Assembly (NCBI GenBank): GCA_013360295.1
Contig: JABWCL010000003.1
Span: 1 to 64,000 of the forward strand
Origin: Ignavibacteriaceae bacterium
Lineage (GTDB): Bacteria; Bacteroidota; Ignavibacteria; Ignavibacteriales; Ignavibacteriaceae
Direction of reading: 5' to 3'
Length of the DNA stretch: 64,000 nt
The notes beneath the pieces were generated by a model, which had not been told where the DNA came from, did no database searches, and was given only the letters and a program-made list of their open reading frames with translations. Positions 7,306-17,133 of this stretch are shown here, one piece after another; positions within the stretch are counted from its first letter, which is position 1, and the number at the start of each line of letters is the position of its first letter. The position numbers and the translations under genes are program-made.

Positions 7306-8742
7306 TTGAATCCTTTTCCTCACTATTCCTCACACAAGGAAAAATTAAAATTATTATCATCCGGTTCCCTTAATCTTGAAGAGAACGTCCGTCAATTTAT
7401 TGGCAGGATCGAACAAAATATCCACCTCAATTGTTATCTTCAGGTTTATAAAGAAGAAGCAATTGCACGCGCACAGGAAATCAGTAATAAAATTACCAAT
7501 GGAACAGGCGGTAAAGCTGCTGGTATGGTCGTTGCAATAAAAGATGTATTATCCATAAAGGATAAAGTCACCTCTTCAGGATCAAAAATTCTCTCCGGAT
7601 TTTTACCACTGTATACGGCGACCGCTGTTCAGAGACTCATTGATGAAGACGCAATTATTATTGGTAAAACAAACTGCGACGAATTCGCGATGGGATCTTC
7701 TAATGAGAATTCGGCATTTGGGAAAGTCCTTAACCCGGTAGATGAGTCTTGTGTACCGGGAGGATCAAGCGGCGGTTCAGCGGCAGCTGTTACTGCCGGA
7801 TTATGCGACGCAGCCCTTGGAACAGATACAGGCGGGTCAATCAGACAGCCGGCTGCTTTCTGTGGAATATTCGGGTTAAAGCCTACATATTCCCGTGTTT
7901 CGCGGTACGGCCTCACTGCCTTCGCTTCCTCCTTTGATACGATCGGTCCAATGACAAATAATCTTTATGACCTTGCGTTAATTCTCGAACTTATTGCGGG
8001 AACAGATGAAAGAGATGCGAGCAGTGCTCCTCTGCCTGTACCCCGCTATTCGGTCAATCTGACTTCTGAAGAAAAACTTACAATAGCAATCCCGCGTGAA
8101 TATTTCACCGCAGGTTTGCAAAGCGAGATACGTGATAAGGTTGAAGAATTAAAAAGTTTTCTCTCCGTACAAGGTTATGATGTTATAGATGTTGACCTTC
8201 CGATGACTGAGTACGCGATTGCAGCCTACTATGTCCTTATTACCGCCGAGGCGTCATCCAACCTGGCAAGGTATGACGGAGCCAGATATGGATTCCGCAC
8301 CGCCACTTCCGGCAATATATCGGATATGTATACTCAATCCAGAACTGAGGGTTTGGGGAAAGAAGTAAAACGAAGGATAGTACTCGGGACTTATGTGCTC
8401 TCTTCAGGATATTATGATGCATATTACGCCAAAGCACAAAAGATCAGAAGGCTTATTAAAGAAGATTTTGACAAGGCTTTCCAAAAGGCTGATATCATTC
8501 TAACACCCACAACACCAACAACAGCATTCAAATTGGGGGAAAAATCAGATAATCCGCTCGAAATGTATCTCAGTGACATCTACACAACCGGCGCGAACCT
8601 CGCCGGCATTCCGGGAATAAGCATCCCTTTGGGGAAAGACAGCCGGGGTTTACCGATCGGAATTCAATTTTTAACCAAACAATTTAATGAGGAAAACTTA
8701 CTAAAGTTTTCTAATTTTGTAGTTCAGAATTTTAAATCTTAA
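7306..8742 (+). CDS. gatA: Asp-tRNA(Asn)/Glu-tRNA(Gln) amidotransferase subunit A
   Basis: 478 residues, TTG start 6 bases after the preceding stop. GatA is the glutaminase of GatCAB, which amidates misacylated Glu-tRNA(Gln) or Asp-tRNA(Asn). The amidase-signature triad is present: Lys79 (VAIKD), cis-Ser154 (PGGSSGGS) and Ser178 (DTGGSIRQP), numbering that matches well-studied GatA proteins. The C-terminal NLAGIPGISIP and GLPIGIQFL segments are also typical. gatB and gatC are not adjacent. Confidence 0.96.
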   Translation: MNPFPHYSSHKEKLKLLSSGSLNLEENVRQFIGRIEQNIHLNCYLQVYKEEAIARAQEISNKITNGTGGKAAGMVVAIKDVLSIKDKVTSSGSKILSGFLPLYTATAVQRLIDEDAIIIGKTNCDEFAMGSSNENSAFGKVLNPVDESCVPGGSSGGSAAAVTAGLCDAALGTDTGGSIRQPAAFCGIFGLKPTYSRVSRYGLTAFASSFDTIGPMTNNLYDLALILELIAGTDERDASSAPLPVPRYSVNLTSEEKLTIAIPREYFTAGLQSEIRDKVEELKSFLSVQGYDVIDVDLPMTEYAIAAYYVLITAEASSNLARYDGARYGFRTATSGNISDMYTQSRTEGLGKEVKRRIVLGTYVLSSGYYDAYYAKAQKIRRLIKEDFDKAFQKADIILTPTTPTTAFKLGEKSDNPLEMYLSDIYTTGANLAGIPGISIPLGKDSRGLPIGIQFLTKQFNEENLLKFSNFVVQNFKS

Positions 8743-8765
8743 TAAAAGAATAATGAAAGAGGCTT

Positions 8766-9770
8766 ATGAGTATTCTTGTAAATAATAAAACACGTCTCGT
8801 TGTTCAGGGAATCACCGGCGGAGAAGGTTCATTTCACTCCCTTCAGATGATTGAATACGGAACAAAAGTCGTTGCCGGGGTTACACCCGGAAAAGGTGGC
8901 ACTGTATTCGAAGGAGTTCCGGTGTTTAACACTGTAGCCGATGCTGTGAAAAATCAGAAAGCAAACACTTCTGTAATCTTTGTGCCTCCGGCTTTTGCTG
9001 CCGACGCCATTCTCGAAGCAGCTAATGCCGGTATTAAAGTCATTATCTGTATCACAGAGGGTATTCCTGCTGCTGACATGATGAATGTCTATAACTCAAT
9101 TAAAGGTAAAGATATCACCCTGGTCGGCCCTAACTGCCCCGGAGTAATCTCCCCCGGTCAGGCCAAAGTGGGCATAATGCCCGGATTTATTCATAAAAAG
9201 GGACGTATCGGCGTCGTATCAAGAAGCGGAACATTGACCTACGAGGCAGTTAAACAGCTAACCGATCAGAATCTCGGACAGTCTACCTGTGTCGGTATCG
9301 GCGGTGATCCGGTAATCGGATCAAAGTTCGTGGATATCATTAAACTTTTTAATGAGGACAAAGACACTGACGGTATTATTATGATTGGTGAAATCGGAGG
9401 TACCGCGGAAGAAGAAGCCGCCGAATTTATTAAAAAGAATGTTAAAAAACCGGTCGTTGGTTTTATCGCCGGCAGGACTGCCCCTCCAGGACGCCGTATG
9501 GGTCATGCCGGAGCAATAATTTCTGGCGGAAAAGGTACTGCTGCTGAAAAAATGGCTGCAATGAAAAAAGCCGGAATTATGGTTGTTGAATCTCCCGCAG
9601 AAATGGGGATCACAATGGCTAAGGCAATAGCAAAGCTTAAAGCAAAAAATGCTCCGGCGAAAAAAGCAGCAGCACAAAAAACTACACAACCGAAAACTAC
9701 ACCAAAGAAAAAAGCTGTTGCCAAGAAAGCCGTTTCTAAATCGAAAATTAAATCAAAAACTAAAAAATAA
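8766..9770 (+). CDS. sucD: Succinyl-CoA ligase alpha subunit with Lys/Ala-rich C-terminal tail
   Basis: 334 residues; about 290 form a standard SucD: CoA-binding Rossmann domain with [21 protein letters not shown], and the phosphohistidine His247 in [14 protein letters not shown]. This subunit forms succinyl phosphate and passes phosphate to the nucleotide in the TCA cycle. From about residue 289 there is an extra 45-residue tail made almost only of Lys, Ala, Thr, Pro and Ser ([21 protein letters not shown]), resembling histone H1-like tails and not part of SucD. sucC is absent. ndk follows by 11 bases. Confidence 0.95.
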   Translation: MSILVNNKTRLVVQGITGGEGSFHSLQMIEYGTKVVAGVTPGKGGTVFEGVPVFNTVADAVKNQKANTSVIFVPPAFAADAILEAANAGIKVIICITEGIPAADMMNVYNSIKGKDITLVGPNCPGVISPGQAKVGIMPGFIHKKGRIGVVSRSGTLTYEAVKQLTDQNLGQSTCVGIGGDPVIGSKFVDIIKLFNEDKDTDGIIMIGEIGGTAEEEAAEFIKKNVKKPVVGFIAGRTAPPGRRMGHAGAIISGGKGTAAEKMAAMKKAGIMVVESPAEMGITMAKAIAKLKAKNAPAKKAAAQKTTQPKTTPKKKAVAKKAVSKSKIKSKTKK

Positions 9771-9781
9771 AGGATATCAGT

Positions 9782-10198
9782 TTGGGTAACAAAACACTCG
9801 CAATAATCAAACCTGACGCAGTCAGGAGAAATAATATTGGTCAGATCATCGCTATGATTACTGACGCCGGATTTAAAATAAATGGCCTCAGAATGACACA
9901 ATTAAGTAAAGAATCTGCAATGAAGTTCTATGAGGTACATAAAGAAAGGCCGTTCTATAACGACCTGGTTGAATTTATGACTTCAGGCCCCTGTGTCCCC
10001 ATCGCGCTCGAAAAAGAAAATGCCGTGGCCGAATTCCGTAAATTGATCGGCGCTACCGATCCGGCTCAAGCGGATGAGGGTACTATTCGTAAGAAATATG
10101 CCGCGAGCAAAGCAGAGAATGCTGTCCACGGTTCCGACTCTGATGAGAATGCGGATAAAGAGATCGCGCATTTCTTTGCCGGGGAATCGCTTCTCTGA
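9782..10198 (+). CDS. ndk: Nucleoside-diphosphate kinase
   Basis: 138 residues, usual size, TTG start with AAGGA about 8 bases upstream. It transfers phosphate between nucleoside triphosphates and diphosphates. The active-site His116 is in [17 protein letters not shown] and [17 protein letters not shown] are family signatures. Placement after sucD makes sense because succinyl-CoA ligase often yields GTP that Ndk can equilibrate with ATP. Confidence 0.97.
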   Translation: MGNKTLAIIKPDAVRRNNIGQIIAMITDAGFKINGLRMTQLSKESAMKFYEVHKERPFYNDLVEFMTSGPCVPIALEKENAVAEFRKLIGATDPAQADEGTIRKKYAASKAENAVHGSDSDENADKEIAHFFAGESLL

Positions 10199-10200
10199 TT

Positions 10201-10740
10201 ATGAATTTCCGAAGATGGAGGACTGAGAGTTCTTCAGTTAAATTTGAGAACGATTACTGGAGTTATTACATTGATCAGTTCTCCATCGAAAACGGAATCA
10301 GCGGGGATTATCATTACGTTCATACTGAGGGATCTACTATAATCGTTCCGGTTCTACCTGACAAAAATTTTCTCCTTATCAACCAGTACCGGTACCTAAA
10401 TAAAAAGTCAGGAATAGAATTCCCTTGCGGGGGAGTTAAACGCGGACTTACTCCGGATGAGAACGCACAAAAAGAATTACGCGAAGAAACCGGTTATCTC
10501 GCCAGAAACCTTACCAAAGTCGGAGAGTTTACTCCTTTCACCGGAGCAGCTGATGAGATCTCTCACGTCTTCGTTGCACGAGACCTTGAATATGCTCCGC
10601 TGCAGATGGATGCCACTGAGGATATCGAAATCCTTATTTGCTCCCGTAAAAAAGTTGAAGAATTTATAAAAACAAATCAGATGTGGGATGGTTTGAGCCT
10701 GGCTGCCTGGTCACTGACGAATCACCTTTTTGATGAATAA
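10201..10740 (+). CDS. Nudix hydrolase, ADP-ribose pyrophosphatase-like
   Basis: 179 residues, two bases after ndk. The Nudix box is GVKRGLTPDENAQKELREET: the metal-binding ELREE core is intact, but the first conserved Glu (G-x5-E) is Leu and the R of REL is Lys. The upstream YRYLNKKSGIEFPCG pattern is that of ADP-ribose/nucleotide-sugar pyrophosphatases. Likely cleaves a nucleotide-sugar or ADP-ribose; substrate not determinable. Its end overlaps the next gene's start region by 11 bases. Confidence 0.82.
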   Translation: MNFRRWRTESSSVKFENDYWSYYIDQFSIENGISGDYHYVHTEGSTIIVPVLPDKNFLLINQYRYLNKKSGIEFPCGGVKRGLTPDENAQKELREETGYLARNLTKVGEFTPFTGAADEISHVFVARDLEYAPLQMDATEDIEILICSRKKVEEFIKTNQMWDGLSLAAWSLTNHLFDE

Positions 10741-11971
10741 TATGAAAATAAGAATCATTCTAACCACTCTTATATCACTTCTCTGGTTGCCGGTTATCAC
10801 TCCTCAGACTTTACAGACCGGTGCAGATGTCTTCCTTAGTGAAATCCCCCAACTTGTTGCGAATAAACGACTTGGCGTTGTCACCAACCATACAGCTTTA
10901 GTGGGCGGTAAAGTCCACATTGTTGATACTCTGCACAAAATATTAAGCATCACCACCCTTTTTGGGCCTGAGCACGGTATCAGAGGCGATGCCCCAGCCG
11001 GAGATCATATCGATGATTCGAGAGATCCGCGAACCGGCATCCCTGTTTATTCTCTGTACGGTAAACATCGAAAACCAACAGCGGAAATGCTCCGGAATGT
11101 CGACATCCTGCTCTTCGATATTCAGGATGTAGGAGCAAGATTTTACACATATATTTCCACTTTATATCACTGTGTTGAGTCTGCATCAGAAAATAATCTT
11201 CCCTTAATAGTCCTCGACCGCCCTAATCCATTAGGGGGCGAACTGGTTGAGGGCCCGATAATTAAAAAAGAGTTTTATTCGTTTGTCGGAATCACAGAAC
11301 TTCCGATTGTTCACGGAATGACCGTAGGTGAATTAGCACTTTACTTTAACGATATCATCAAAGAGAAATCAGGTAGGTCGGCAGAAATCAGGGTCATTAA
11401 AATGAAAGGCTGGTCGCGCGGCAAACCATTCGTGGAATACGGATTAGATTTTGTAAAACCCTCCCCAAATCTGGCAGATATTAACTCTATATTGGTTTAT
11501 CCCGGCACCTGCCTGCTTGAAGCAACTAACGTTTCTGAGGGGCGCGGAACCGAGACACCATTTTCGGTTTACGGGGCGCCATTTATAAATCCGGAGGAGT
11601 TGATTCATCAGTTGGAATTGAAAGGCACGGTTGGAGTTGAGTTAAAGCCTGCTGAATTTATTCCGGGAGATATTCCCGGAATGGCAGTCAATCCTAAACA
11701 TGAAGGACAAAAGTGTTTCGGAGTTAAAATGAGAGTTACTGATCCGGTAACTTTCCGACCGGTGAGATTCGGGCTGCTATTGCTTTCAACTCTGAATCAA
11801 TTATACCCGGGTAAATTTAGTATAACCAGGGACCGGTTCAACCGGTTATGCGGAGATAATAACATTTATGAACTAATTACCAGTAACGCCTCCGCTGAAA
11901 AAATTTTCAACTCTTCAGATACCGGCATACAGGAATTCAAAGAAAAAAGAATTAAATATTTACTTTATTAA
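10730..11971 (+). CDS. DUF1343/NamZ-like exo-beta-N-acetylmuramidase
   Basis: 413 residues with a signal peptide (IILTTLISLLWLPVIT). DUF1343 proteins (YbbC/NamZ, GH171) remove terminal MurNAc from peptidoglycan fragments. Family marks: GADVFL, RLGVVTNHTA, LFGPEHGIRGDAPAG, DIQDVGARFYTYI, LDRPNPLGG and NVSEGRGTE. Three in-frame ATGs (10730, 10733, 10742) are possible starts; the last one begins closest to the signal peptide. It is probably exported and recycles cell wall. The next gene encodes a lipoprotein 11 bases away. Confidence 0.88.
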   Translation: MMNNMKIRIILTTLISLLWLPVITPQTLQTGADVFLSEIPQLVANKRLGVVTNHTALVGGKVHIVDTLHKILSITTLFGPEHGIRGDAPAGDHIDDSRDPRTGIPVYSLYGKHRKPTAEMLRNVDILLFDIQDVGARFYTYISTLYHCVESASENNLPLIVLDRPNPLGGELVEGPIIKKEFYSFVGITELPIVHGMTVGELALYFNDIIKEKSGRSAEIRVIKMKGWSRGKPFVEYGLDFVKPSPNLADINSILVYPGTCLLEATNVSEGRGTETPFSVYGAPFINPEELIHQLELKGTVGVELKPAEFIPGDIPGMAVNPKHEGQKCFGVKMRVTDPVTFRPVRFGLLLLSTLNQLYPGKFSITRDRFNRLCGDNNIYELITSNASAEKIFNSSDTGIQEFKEKRIKYLLY

Positions 11972-11982
11972 TCAGGATAGAA

Positions 11983-13026
11983 ATGAAAAGAATAATCTTC
12001 CCTCTTTTACTTGCAGGATTGCTTGCCGGCTGCGGCGACAATACTGATAAACCCAAAGAATCACAGAGTGCGGATACCTTCGCCTTTGATTCTTCGGCAT
12101 TAAAAACAGTGCCTCTGGCAGCAGACGAAATAAAAGATGTCTCGCTGGCATATGAACTTGCACCAGGAACAAAATTCCGTTATAGGCTGACTTCGATAAC
12201 CGAAGATAAACAGAGTATAGTTGCTGATACCACCATCAGTCAAACTGTCCTTCAGACAATGAGTTATCTAATTGACGCGGAAATCAAGGAAGTCGATCAA
12301 TCAAAAGTTTTTGAAGTTGAACTTAAATTCGCGCAAATTGGCGTGAATGCTGATGTAAACGGAAATAAGGTTACATACCGCTCGGGGACAAAACTTGATT
12401 CGGCTGATAAAGAAAAGTACACTGAGTATGAAGCTATGATTAACACCCCTTTTTCGGCACGGGTAGACCGGTATGGAGAGATACTCGAAATTCTGAGGGC
12501 TGACAGGATCGCGAATAAAGCTCTGGAAATGAGAGGCTATCAGGACTCACTCTCTTCCGTTGAAAAAAAGAATTACCAGCTGGACCTTATCGAAGGCGCT
12601 CTGAAACCTGTAGTCAATCAGATTTTCAGAAAACTTACTGATCGCAAGGTCTCTAAAGATTCAACCTGGCAAATGCTACAGCAGCCGGTAGAACTCCCAA
12701 TTTTCAGACTTAATAACCTGCATCAGTATAAGGTCACGGGATTTGAAAAGTATAACGAAAATAAAATTGCTGTCATTGACGTTGAGTTGATTTCGAATAT
12801 TGTAGTATCACCCGAGGCAAAAAGAAACGGTGTCACGGTAACAAAACCGAGTTATTCCGGTACCGGCAAGTTCTACTTCAATGTGGATAAAAAACTCTTT
12901 CAGAAAGTCACAACTCGCACTGACCTTCATCTTACAATGGAAATGATGGCACCCACCCCTTCAGGGATGAGAAAAGTCAAACGAATCCAGAATGCCGTCA
13001 CCCGAAATATTTTAGAATTACTTTAA
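11983..13026 (+). CDS. Lipoprotein, DUF6263-like
   Basis: 347 residues. N-terminus MKRIIFPLLLAGLLAGCGD is a textbook lipoprotein signal (Cys at 17). The remainder is beta-rich with a repeated layout of strand segments (FRYRLTSITED, KVFEVELKFAQI, SARVDRYGEILEI, STWQMLQQPVELP) and resembles the DUF6263 type of envelope protein found in Bacteroidota; that match is from memory of the pattern, not a search. Function unknown. Last gene of the 3.9-13.0 kb plus-strand run, followed by a strong terminator. Confidence 0.75.
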   Translation: MKRIIFPLLLAGLLAGCGDNTDKPKESQSADTFAFDSSALKTVPLAADEIKDVSLAYELAPGTKFRYRLTSITEDKQSIVADTTISQTVLQTMSYLIDAEIKEVDQSKVFEVELKFAQIGVNADVNGNKVTYRSGTKLDSADKEKYTEYEAMINTPFSARVDRYGEILEILRADRIANKALEMRGYQDSLSSVEKKNYQLDLIEGALKPVVNQIFRKLTDRKVSKDSTWQMLQQPVELPIFRLNNLHQYKVTGFEKYNENKIAVIDVELISNIVVSPEAKRNGVTVTKPSYSGTGKFYFNVDKKLFQKVTTRTDLHLTMEMMAPTPSGMRKVKRIQNAVTRNILELL

Positions 13027-13030
13027 AATG

Positions 13031-13065
13031 AAAAAAGCCGCCAGAAATGAGCGGCTCTTTTTTTC
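13031..13065. terminator. Bidirectional intrinsic terminator
   Basis: A 6-bp stem AGCCGC/GCGGCT (13036-13041 and 13051-13056) with a 9-base loop is flanked by six A on the left and eight T on the right, so it can terminate transcription from both strands. It sits between the convergent lipoprotein (plus) and nfeD (minus) genes. Confidence 0.85.
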
Positions 13066-13079
13066 TTAGAAAATATTTT

Positions 13080-14426
13080 CTATCCCTCTGCCGGAGCTTT
13101 CTTCACAACAATTTTTGATCCTTCGATGTGAGTTACTACTACCTTCTCCCCTTTATCAATGTAATCTCCCTCCGTAACAACATCATAGCGACTCCCCTCA
13201 ATCATAATATTTCCGGCAGGCCTCAGAGGAGTTATAGTATTGCCTGTAGCTCCCATCAAGACATTTTCAATTTTTGATGTACTAGTATTGTCATGACCTT
13301 CCAGCTGATCGGCTAACACAAGTTTACTAAAGTTACGCGACTTTGGAAGATAACGGAATATGATCGCGAAGATTAAAATTCCGGTTACCAGGGACCCTGC
13401 CAATTGAATAATGGCGGAATAGAGGAGATTGTCGACAAAATAGAATTCTGTATTGAGCAAAGAGAAAAATATGGAACCTATAATAAGAAGTATACCAAGA
13501 ATTCCCGCGATGCCGAAACCCGGTATTACAAAAATTTCAACAATAAGCAGAACGACCCCCGTCACAAAAATCAGAATCTCCATTATCGAAGCGAGTTCCA
13601 AAATGTAAGATGAGCCAAAGAATAATGTTAAAGCTATTAGTGCCGCGGTTCCCGGCAGACCCCAGCCCGGAGTCTTAATCTCTGTGAACATCCCTACTAA
13701 ACCGATCATAATAAGCAACGATGAAATGATGGGATTGTTCAGAAACCGGACAACTTTCTCTGCCCAGTTCGTCTCAAGGTAAACAAACTGATAATCCTTA
13801 AATCCAAATGCAGCGGGGATAGCGCCTTTCCTGTCAATAATTGTATCACAAACACCGTATTTAACTGCTTCTTCTGACGTAAGAGTGATTAATTTCTTAT
13901 CATCGTCCAGGCTGTCCACAATAACGGTTTCATCCACCATCCCCTCAGCCACATCAGTGCGTCGTCCGTTGCGCTCGGCGGTTGAACGCATCTCTGAACG
14001 CATATAACTTTGGTATTTTTCTCCCTGTTTCTGGCCGGTCTGATCCACCACAGTGGTTGCGCCTATACTGGCGCCTTTTGCCATAGCGATCTTTTTGCAG
14101 GAGAGAGTAATGAGCGCTCCAGCGGAAATTGCTCTTTTATTCACATACGCAATAGTTAAAACCTTTGAATCGAGTATCAGATCTTTCAGTTGAGTAGCCG
14201 CATCAACCCTGCCGCCGAAAGTGTTTATTTCAAAGATTATCGCGGCAGCGTTATTTTTTTCAGCTTCCGTTATCACCCGTTTAATGTGTGGTACCAGCCC
14301 AAGATCAATATCATCCTGAATGTAGGCATAGTAGATTTTCGCTTTTTGGGCGCTAACTTCTTGCGCAGAGAAAAATACAATTAAAGAAATCAGGAATAGG
14401 TTTAGTAAAAATAACGGGAATTTCAT
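13080..14426 (-). CDS. NfeD-family membrane serine protease (ClpP domain plus NfeD)
   Basis: 448 residues: signal peptide (1-26), ClpP-like protease domain (about 29-220), four or five membrane segments (about 230-355) and a C-terminal OB-fold NfeD domain (about 375-448). The oxyanion GG lies in NTFGGRVDA (71-72), the nucleophile Ser101 in RAISAGALI and a candidate general base Lys137 in GEKYQSYMRS, as in the archaeal 1510-N proteases. Partners are usually stomatin-like proteins, but none is adjacent. ribBA ends 10 bases upstream. Confidence 0.9.
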   Translation of the reverse strand: MKFPLFLLNLFLISLIVFFSAQEVSAQKAKIYYAYIQDDIDLGLVPHIKRVITEAEKNNAAAIIFEINTFGGRVDAATQLKDLILDSKVLTIAYVNKRAISAGALITLSCKKIAMAKGASIGATTVVDQTGQKQGEKYQSYMRSEMRSTAERNGRRTDVAEGMVDETVIVDSLDDDKKLITLTSEEAVKYGVCDTIIDRKGAIPAAFGFKDYQFVYLETNWAEKVVRFLNNPIISSLLIMIGLVGMFTEIKTPGWGLPGTAALIALTLFFGSSYILELASIMEILIFVTGVVLLIVEIFVIPGFGIAGILGILLIIGSIFFSLLNTEFYFVDNLLYSAIIQLAGSLVTGILIFAIIFRYLPKSRNFSKLVLADQLEGHDNTSTSKIENVLMGATGNTITPLRPAGNIMIEGSRYDVVTEGDYIDKGEKVVVTHIEGSKIVVKKAPAEG

Positions 14427-14436
14427 AACGGGGGCT

Positions 14437-15651
14437 CTAATGCTTTTTTAATTCGTCTTCTAAAATTAAGTGACCGAGCTTGTCCCGTTTTACCTGCAGG
14501 TATTTGTAATTAAAGTCGTTCGGCTCAATTTCAATCGGGACACGCTCTACTATCTGAAGTCCATACCCTTCCAAACCAACGACTTTCTTCGGGTTGTTAG
14601 TAAGTAAACGTATTTTTCTGACTCCGAGAGATAATAATATCTGGGCACCGATACCATAATCGCGCAGATCAGGCTTGAAACCCAGGTTTTCGTTTGCTTC
14701 GACTGTGTCTAAACCCTGATCCTGAAGTACATAGGCTTTCAATTTGTTTTCCAGCCCAATGCCTCTCCCCTCCTGTCTCATATAAACCAGGAGGCCTTTT
14801 CCTTCCTTATTGATTTTATCAAGCGCTGCGTTCAACTGGTCGTGACAATCACAACGGAGGGAATGGAAAATATCGCCAGTAAAACATTCAGAGTGCATCC
14901 TGACGAGTACCGGTTCGTTGCCATCTATCTCACCTTTTACCAGGGCAACGTGTTCCTTTCCATCCTGAAGGCTCTTAAACATATAAAGACGAAAATCTCC
15001 GTGTTTTGTAGGTAAATCGACACCAACGGTTCTTTCAACCAAAGTCTCTTTTCTAAGGCGGTATTCAATTAGATGCTGAACAGTGAGTACCTTAAGATTA
15101 AACCGGGTAGCAATCTCCAGAAGATCAGGAAGCCTCGCCATATTACCGTCTTCTTTTAGTATTTCGCATAAGACTCCCGCCGGCTTTAGACCTGCAAGTT
15201 TACACAGATCCACGACGGCTTCTGTATGGCCGGCACGCCTAAGTACACCGCCCTCTATTGACTTTAGAGGGAAGATATGTCCCGGCACCGCAAAATCTTC
15301 ATTTTTCGCCCCCTCATCAATCAGCTTTCTGATTGTGATCGCCCTGTCTGAGGCAGAGATACCGGTGGTAGTACCCTCAACGGCATCGACCGTAACAGTA
15401 AACTGAGTGCCATGGATCGCTGAATTATCTGCAACCATCATTGGTAAGCCAAGCCTGTCGAGATCACTCTCGATCATAGGCACACAGACCATTCCCCTTC
15501 CGTGAGTTATCATAAAATTAACCTTCTCAGGGGTCACTGACTCAGCAGAGCAAACGAAATCACCTTCATTCTCCCTCTCTTCATCATCAACCACAATGAG
15601 GATATTGCCTTTACGGAATTCCTCTATGGCTTCATCAACCGTGCAATACAT
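14437..15651 (-). CDS. ribBA: Bifunctional DHBP synthase/GTP cyclohydrolase II
   Basis: 404 residues. Carries out two entry steps of riboflavin synthesis. The N-terminal RibB half (1-200) has DDEERENEGDFV, the acidic metal loop, and AIHGTQFTVTVDA. The C-terminal RibA half has the zinc site CFTGDIFHSLRCDCHDQL, the GRGIGLENK motif and LRDYGIGAQIL. Both halves look complete. It lies in a tgt-yajC-ribBA-nfeD run; no other rib genes or FMN riboswitch are seen here. Confidence 0.97.
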   Translation of the reverse strand: MYCTVDEAIEEFRKGNILIVVDDEERENEGDFVCSAESVTPEKVNFMITHGRGMVCVPMIESDLDRLGLPMMVADNSAIHGTQFTVTVDAVEGTTTGISASDRAITIRKLIDEGAKNEDFAVPGHIFPLKSIEGGVLRRAGHTEAVVDLCKLAGLKPAGVLCEILKEDGNMARLPDLLEIATRFNLKVLTVQHLIEYRLRKETLVERTVGVDLPTKHGDFRLYMFKSLQDGKEHVALVKGEIDGNEPVLVRMHSECFTGDIFHSLRCDCHDQLNAALDKINKEGKGLLVYMRQEGRGIGLENKLKAYVLQDQGLDTVEANENLGFKPDLRDYGIGAQILLSLGVRKIRLLTNNPKKVVGLEGYGLQIVERVPIEIEPNDFNYKYLQVKRDKLGHLILEDELKKH

Positions 15652-15664
15652 AAAAGTTCAGTAA

Positions 15665-15985
15665 TTAGGTTGAAGCCTTTGAAACGACTACATTAATCGC
15701 GGATTTATCAAATTTCATTTTTACGTTATCTGCGACCTGGAGAAGGACAATGTTATCTTCGATTCCTGCGACCGTACCGTGAAGCCCGCCACTGGTAATC
15801 ACTTTATCGCCTTTTTGAATCGCACCAAGCATCTTGTCTCTTTCCTTCTGACGTTTCTGCTGGGGCCTGATAATCATAAAATAAAAAATTGCGAAAATTG
15901 CAGCGAACATAATGAGAGTACTCATCATCCCGCCGCCTGGGTCTGCTTGTGCAAATGATACCTGTTGTGCTATAATTAAAGCCAC
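15665..15985 (-). CDS. yajC: Preprotein translocase subunit YajC
   Basis: 106 residues. Single membrane helix (STLIMFAAIFAIFYFMIIRP) followed by QQKRQKERDKML and a small beta domain with GDKVITSGGLHGTVAGI, the YajC signature. YajC associates with SecDF-YidC. Its ATG shares a base with the tgt stop, giving the widespread tgt-yajC pair. The N-terminus, ending in VSFAQADPGGG, looks signal-peptide-like and may extend the usual YajC. Confidence 0.95.
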   Translation of the reverse strand: MALIIAQQVSFAQADPGGGMMSTLIMFAAIFAIFYFMIIRPQQKRQKERDKMLGAIQKGDKVITSGGLHGTVAGIEDNIVLLQVADNVKMKFDKSAINVVVSKAST

Positions 15986-17133
15986 TAATCCTCCGGACTA
16001 AGTTTATTTGATATTTTGTTTATTATTTCTTTTTTCCAAATTGAAAAATCTCCGTTTAAAATCCTCATTCTCGCCTGCTTCACTAAATCAAGATAAAAGT
16101 ATAAATTATGAATAGACGCAAGCTCAAGAGCAAGTATCTCATCGGCATTAAACAAATGCCGCAAATATCCCCTGGTATAATTCATGCAGGTATAACAGCC
16201 ACAATCCTTACTCACCGGATTGAAATCTTGTTTATACCTCGCGTTCTTCATTGAAACAACCCCGTCCCAGGTGAATAAATATGCATTGCGTCCATTTCTT
16301 GTGGGCATCACGCAATCGAACATATCAATTCCCCTTTCAATAGATTCCAGAATATTTTCCGGTTTTCCCACTCCCATAAGATATCGGGGCTTATCAGCAG
16401 GCATAAAATCTGTTACGTGATCAGTTGTTTTATACATCATCTCAGCGGGTTCTCCTACCGCAAGTCCGCCTACTGCGTAACCGTCAAAACCTATCTCTAC
16501 AAGTCCCCTTGCGCATCGTTCCCGCAAGTCGTTATATACACTCCCCTGAACAATGCCAAATAAATATTGGCTGAAGCCGTATAGAGGCGGGTGTTTCGCG
16601 AAAGCTTCTTTATTAAGCACAGCCCATTCCAGAGTCAATTCGGTTGATTTACGTGCGTATTCATAATCACACGGATAACTGGTGCATTCATCAAGAACCA
16701 TCATGATATCCGACCCGATATTTCTCTGAATCCTGATCACTGTCTCAGGACTGAAGAAATGCCGTGATCCGTCAATATGTGATTTAAATTCAACGCCTGT
16801 TTTTGAGATTTTCCGTAACTCCGCCAGGCTGTGAACCTGGAATCCTCCGCTGTCTGTAAGGATCGGACGGTCCCAGTTCATAAATTTATGAAGCCCTCCT
16901 GCTTTGTTCAGCGTATCCTCCCCGGGACGCAGATAAAGATGATAGGTGTTGCCGAGAATTATCTGAGCATCTATCACCTCTTTCAGCATTTGCTGATTCA
17001 CTGCTTTAACGCTGGCTTGAGTGCCAACCGGCATAAAGATCGGAGTCTCTATCTTTCCATGGTCAGTGAAGATTATCCCCGCACGGGCTTTAGTGTATTT
17101 ATCTGTTGCTAATAAATCGAAACGCAAAATCAT
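15985..17133 (-). CDS. tgt: tRNA-guanine transglycosylase
   Basis: 382 residues. Exchanges guanine-34 of tRNAs for Asp, Asn, His and Tyr with preQ1 in queuosine synthesis. Visible: ILTDSGGFQVHSL, the active-site segment FDCVMPTRNGRNAYLF with the catalytic Asp, and zinc ligands CGCYTC followed by the His in ELASIHNLYFY. Length is usual. It heads the tgt-yajC-ribBA-nfeD block. The pterin synthase at 31 kb is of the biopterin type, so the QueD for this pathway is probably elsewhere. Confidence 0.97.
   Translation of the reverse strand: MILRFDLLATDKYTKARAGIIFTDHGKIETPIFMPVGTQASVKAVNQQMLKEVIDAQIILGNTYHLYLRPGEDTLNKAGGLHKFMNWDRPILTDSGGFQVHSLAELRKISKTGVEFKSHIDGSRHFFSPETVIRIQRNIGSDIMMVLDECTSYPCDYEYARKSTELTLEWAVLNKEAFAKHPPLYGFSQYLFGIVQGSVYNDLRERCARGLVEIGFDGYAVGGLAVGEPAEMMYKTTDHVTDFMPADKPRYLMGVGKPENILESIERGIDMFDCVMPTRNGRNAYLFTWDGVVSMKNARYKQDFNPVSKDCGCYTCMNYTRGYLRHLFNADEILALELASIHNLYFYLDLVKQARMRILNGDFSIWKKEIINKISNKLSPED

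Noticed and set aside
9321-9689. Cys/Phe-rich reading frame opposite sucD
   Set aside because: It mirrors the GC-skewed codons of sucD, has biased composition and no start context.
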